Under the pieces are notes generated by a model. The model was not told the origin of the DNA, searched no databases, and saw only the letters and a program-made list of their open reading frames with translations. Below, piece by piece: positions 62,022-64,000 of a stretch of DNA of 64,000 bases (within the stretch, counting starts at the first letter, position 1; each line of letters starts with the position of its first letter). Origin of the DNA: Ashinkailepas kermadecensis (taxonomy: Eukaryota > Arthropoda > Thecostraca > Neolepadidae); the NCBI GenBank assembly GCA_034440615.1, contig JAOTOM010001622.1, positions 1-64,000 of the forward strand. Reading direction: 5' to 3'. The position numbers and the translations under genes are program-made.

Positions 62022-62095
62022 TATCACTCCTGACGATGGCCCCTGGCCGAAACGTTGAGTAATAAAGTATAATCCTTAACGTTACTTTTGATGTC
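62022..62095 (+). ncRNA. Hammerhead-ribozyme-like motif in Penelope-like 3' region
   Basis: CTGACGA (62,030-62,036) is followed by TGGCCCCTGGCC, a short stem-loop, then GAAA (62,049-62,052). CGTT after GAAA can pair with AACG at 62,078-62,081, followed by T and a possible stem I (ATCA at 62,023 with TGAT at 62,089). This order matches the hammerhead core, and Penelope-like elements are known to carry hammerheads. The bases next to the cleavage site do not fit the consensus cleanly, so activity is doubtful. Confidence 0.4.
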
Positions 62096-62210
62096 AACTC
62101 AGCACCTCCTGGTATATTGAAGGTCGTATGCTTTCTTTACACGCAATGGCTGTCACTATTGGCATATCCCTGAGATGCCAATGCCACTTCTTCCCTCCCC
62201 ACCCCATTGT

Positions 62211-63172
62211 CTAGTTTCCCTGAAGGACATGCTCATATACTTTGCTTAACACATGCGCCCCCTTCTCGGAGAAGTGCAGGCCATCCCTCTGATAGAGGTC
62301 CCATGAGCCATGAAACCTGCACCACTTGTCAGCAAAGGTCAAACCGAACTCATTGCAGAGCCTACCTACCCTGGCATTGGCTGCCAGTGCCCTAGAGCTC
62401 CACTCAGGGGAGACTCCAGCCCTAGGCAGAATAGCAGTCACAATGACTCTGCTATTGCTTTGCTTCAGGGTGGCCAGAAGGGCCCTGTAGTCCTGAAGCA
62501 ACTCCTTACTCCTAGCAGGACCTATGTTATTTACTGCTACCTGCACCACAACTGCACTACACTGGTGCTCACTGGTGGCCTGTGCCACTACTGGCACCAG
62601 GTCTTTGACCTTGGCACCAGGCCTGGTGATGCACCTCCTGCCTCTCCGACCTTTACAGAACATCCTATCTAAATGCCGCACACGAGAGTCGCCTACGACC
62701 AGCACTGTATCCTTGCTAGTATCCTGGGGGCAGTCCTCCAATGCCTGGAACCTATTTGATGTTACTATGCCTGTCTGCTGAGCTGCTCGACTAGGTTGCC
62801 TCCCACTCCTACCACCTGCCACCTGCCACTCACTGACCCCTTGATTTGGCTCGTGCTTCCAAATCCTCCACCCCCTGACTTTAAACCACTGCCCCTCCTG
62901 TGAGCTACCACAACTAGAACTCTTCTGTTCACTAGGAACACCTTCCTCCACAGATATCCCAGCCACCTCCACAGCAGGGGAAGCCTCAGTTTCCTCGTGG
63001 CCTGTGACCACCTGGGCATAGGATGCCCCTGCTGCAGACCGACCCCTATGTGTTGCCTTTTCTTGCCTACCCTGTGCAACAAGGGCAAGCCTTGGGCTTG
63101 GAAAGCTCTGCCTCAATGGCCCTAACCTCCTCCTCTAGTGCCTGCATCCTGGTAGAAACCATCCTACAGGGT
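62211..63172 (-). pseudogene. CR1 LINE ORF1 with SGNH esterase domain
   Basis: A 301-codon frame plus an upstream start in another frame. The N-terminus (MVSTRMQALEEEVRAIEAEL, 63,163 downward) is coiled-coil-like and is separated by a single extra base near 63,116. The C-terminal half is an SGNH hydrolase as in CR1 ORF1: block I VLVVGDSRVRHLDRMF with catalytic Ser, block III VVVQVAVNNIG (the usual Gly before VNN is Ala), LPRAGVSPEWSSRALAANAR, and block V DGLHFSEKGAHVLS with Asp and His. The esterase may act on lipid or membranes; its exact role in retrotransposition is not settled. ORF2 does not follow downstream, so the element is partial. Confidence 0.88.
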
Positions 63173-63179
63173 GCAGCTT

Positions 63180-63625
63180 ATTCCTAGATTCAGACTGAAA
63201 AGTGACTTGCTACAAAATGATATACAAAATAACAGAGCAGATAAAAATAACTGACAAAGCTTAGATGTATGCAAGTTCCTAACTACGCAGCACTTACAAG
63301 CTAATCCACTGCTGTTTTTAAAAATGCACTTAAGTCAAAAGCACTTGAAGCTCACACAACAGACAGCAGAAGCCACCTATTCTTAACTCAATAGACAATT
63401 GACACAACACAATAGGCAATCAACACTTGGCACTGGTCAACACTTGACACAAGGTCGCTGTGCAGAAAATTGACAAGTGGTGTGGTTTTAAAGAAAGAAG
63501 AAATCAACTCGCTAAACAACCGACAAAACTTAAATATACAATAATAGATATACAATAATAACACAACCCACCCCGGATCTGCAGCCATATGCAGTGGACA
63601 TCAGATTGTCTGCATTTTATCTTTA
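63180..63625. other. Probable CR1 5' flank; nothing recognised
   Basis: AT-rich sequence upstream of the ORF1 start. TGACAAGTGG and CAACACTTGGCACTGG-like short repeats occur near 63,420-63,480. Confidence 0.4.
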
Positions 63626-63629
63626 GGCC

Positions 63630-64000
63630 CATTGCACGCACGACAAATCGACAATACCCAATATTCCATATTTTGATGAAAATATTTGTGTAGGGTTATC
63701 TGATGCGTCGAATCCAGCTGTATTATTTTTAGAAGGATCAGATCAACGGTCAAGGAGTTATAGCCTCGGGCATTTCTGAGATGTCACCAAAGAAGGGTGT
63801 CTTTTGAGGTCCTTAATACAATGAAGAACAATCCAAATTGTGCAAAAGTATATATCGTTGAACTCACAATAATCCACTGCATCTTTTGGCTCTTTCGGAA
63901 TTTTGTTTACGGGCCATTTGAAATCGTGATATCGTGACCTAAGGTAACGTGGCCTACTTTAACTATCGGGACAGTCACAATGCGATTTGAAAAAAGTGCA
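63630..64000 (+). repeat. Dispersed 370-bp repeat, family IV, copy 3
   Basis: ACGACAAATCGACAATACCC, GGGTTATCTGATGCGTCGAA, GAGTTATAGCCTCGGGCATT and GATTTGAAAAAAGTGCA match copy 1 along its full length and reach the window end. Confidence 0.87.

Overview
This is animal nuclear DNA: genes split by GT-AG introns, tRNA genes with internal promoters, non-LTR retrotransposons, a Penelope-like element, short inverted-repeat transposons and many minisatellites. The mix (G-rich dispersed repeats with termini such as CAGTGGCGCAGCCA, plus CR1, L1/Tx1 and Penelope-like elements) suggests an arthropod, perhaps a tick or other chelicerate. The taxon is inference. Nothing looks bacterial or organellar, and most long open frames are products of tandem repeats.

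The one well-supported protein gene is at 29,149-34,872 on the + strand. Five exons join in phase into a 165-residue protein: an N-terminal signal peptide followed by one complete CaMKII association (hub) domain with no kinase domain. Two N-glycosylation sequons fall where, from memory, the cytosolic kinase hubs have none, which agrees with secretion. Its 5' flank is a 63-bp minisatellite carrying four CACGTG E-boxes. Three of its introns hold tandem arrays, and the end of its last exon, stop codon included, is the first unit of a 55-bp array.

Layout. 0-13.8 kb: minisatellites (73, 36 and 20 bp units), short TIR elements and two copies of a tRNA-derived SINE. 13.8-14.3 kb: LINE ORF1 remnant. 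15-21.1 kb: dispersed repeats, then copy A of a large non-coding element built of degenerate tandem repeats, with an array of almost 90 units of 20 bp inside it. 21-28.6 kb: LINE remnants, including a decayed L1/Tx1-type element, a foldback hairpin and hexamer repeats. 28.8-35.2 kb: the hub gene. 35.2-37.9 kb: short repeats and a 27-bp array next to a LINE reverse-transcriptase fragment. 38.2-45.6 kb: a 3.1-kb segmental duplication in direct orientation, each copy with an intact tRNA-Pro(AGG) gene and a coding-like fragment; between the copies is a LINE that looks 5'-inverted. 46-58.5 kb: copies B, C (inverted) and D of the large element, with a 21-22-bp array and a possible signal-peptide exon between C and D. 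58.6-64 kb: three copies of a 370-bp repeat, two CR1 3' ends, a Penelope-like GIY-YIG endonuclease end with a hammerhead-like motif, and a CR1 ORF1 with an SGNH esterase domain.

The genes do not form a pathway. The sequence shows one compact gene and two tRNA copies in a repeat-dominated region where tandem arrays repeatedly start inside genes and mobile elements.
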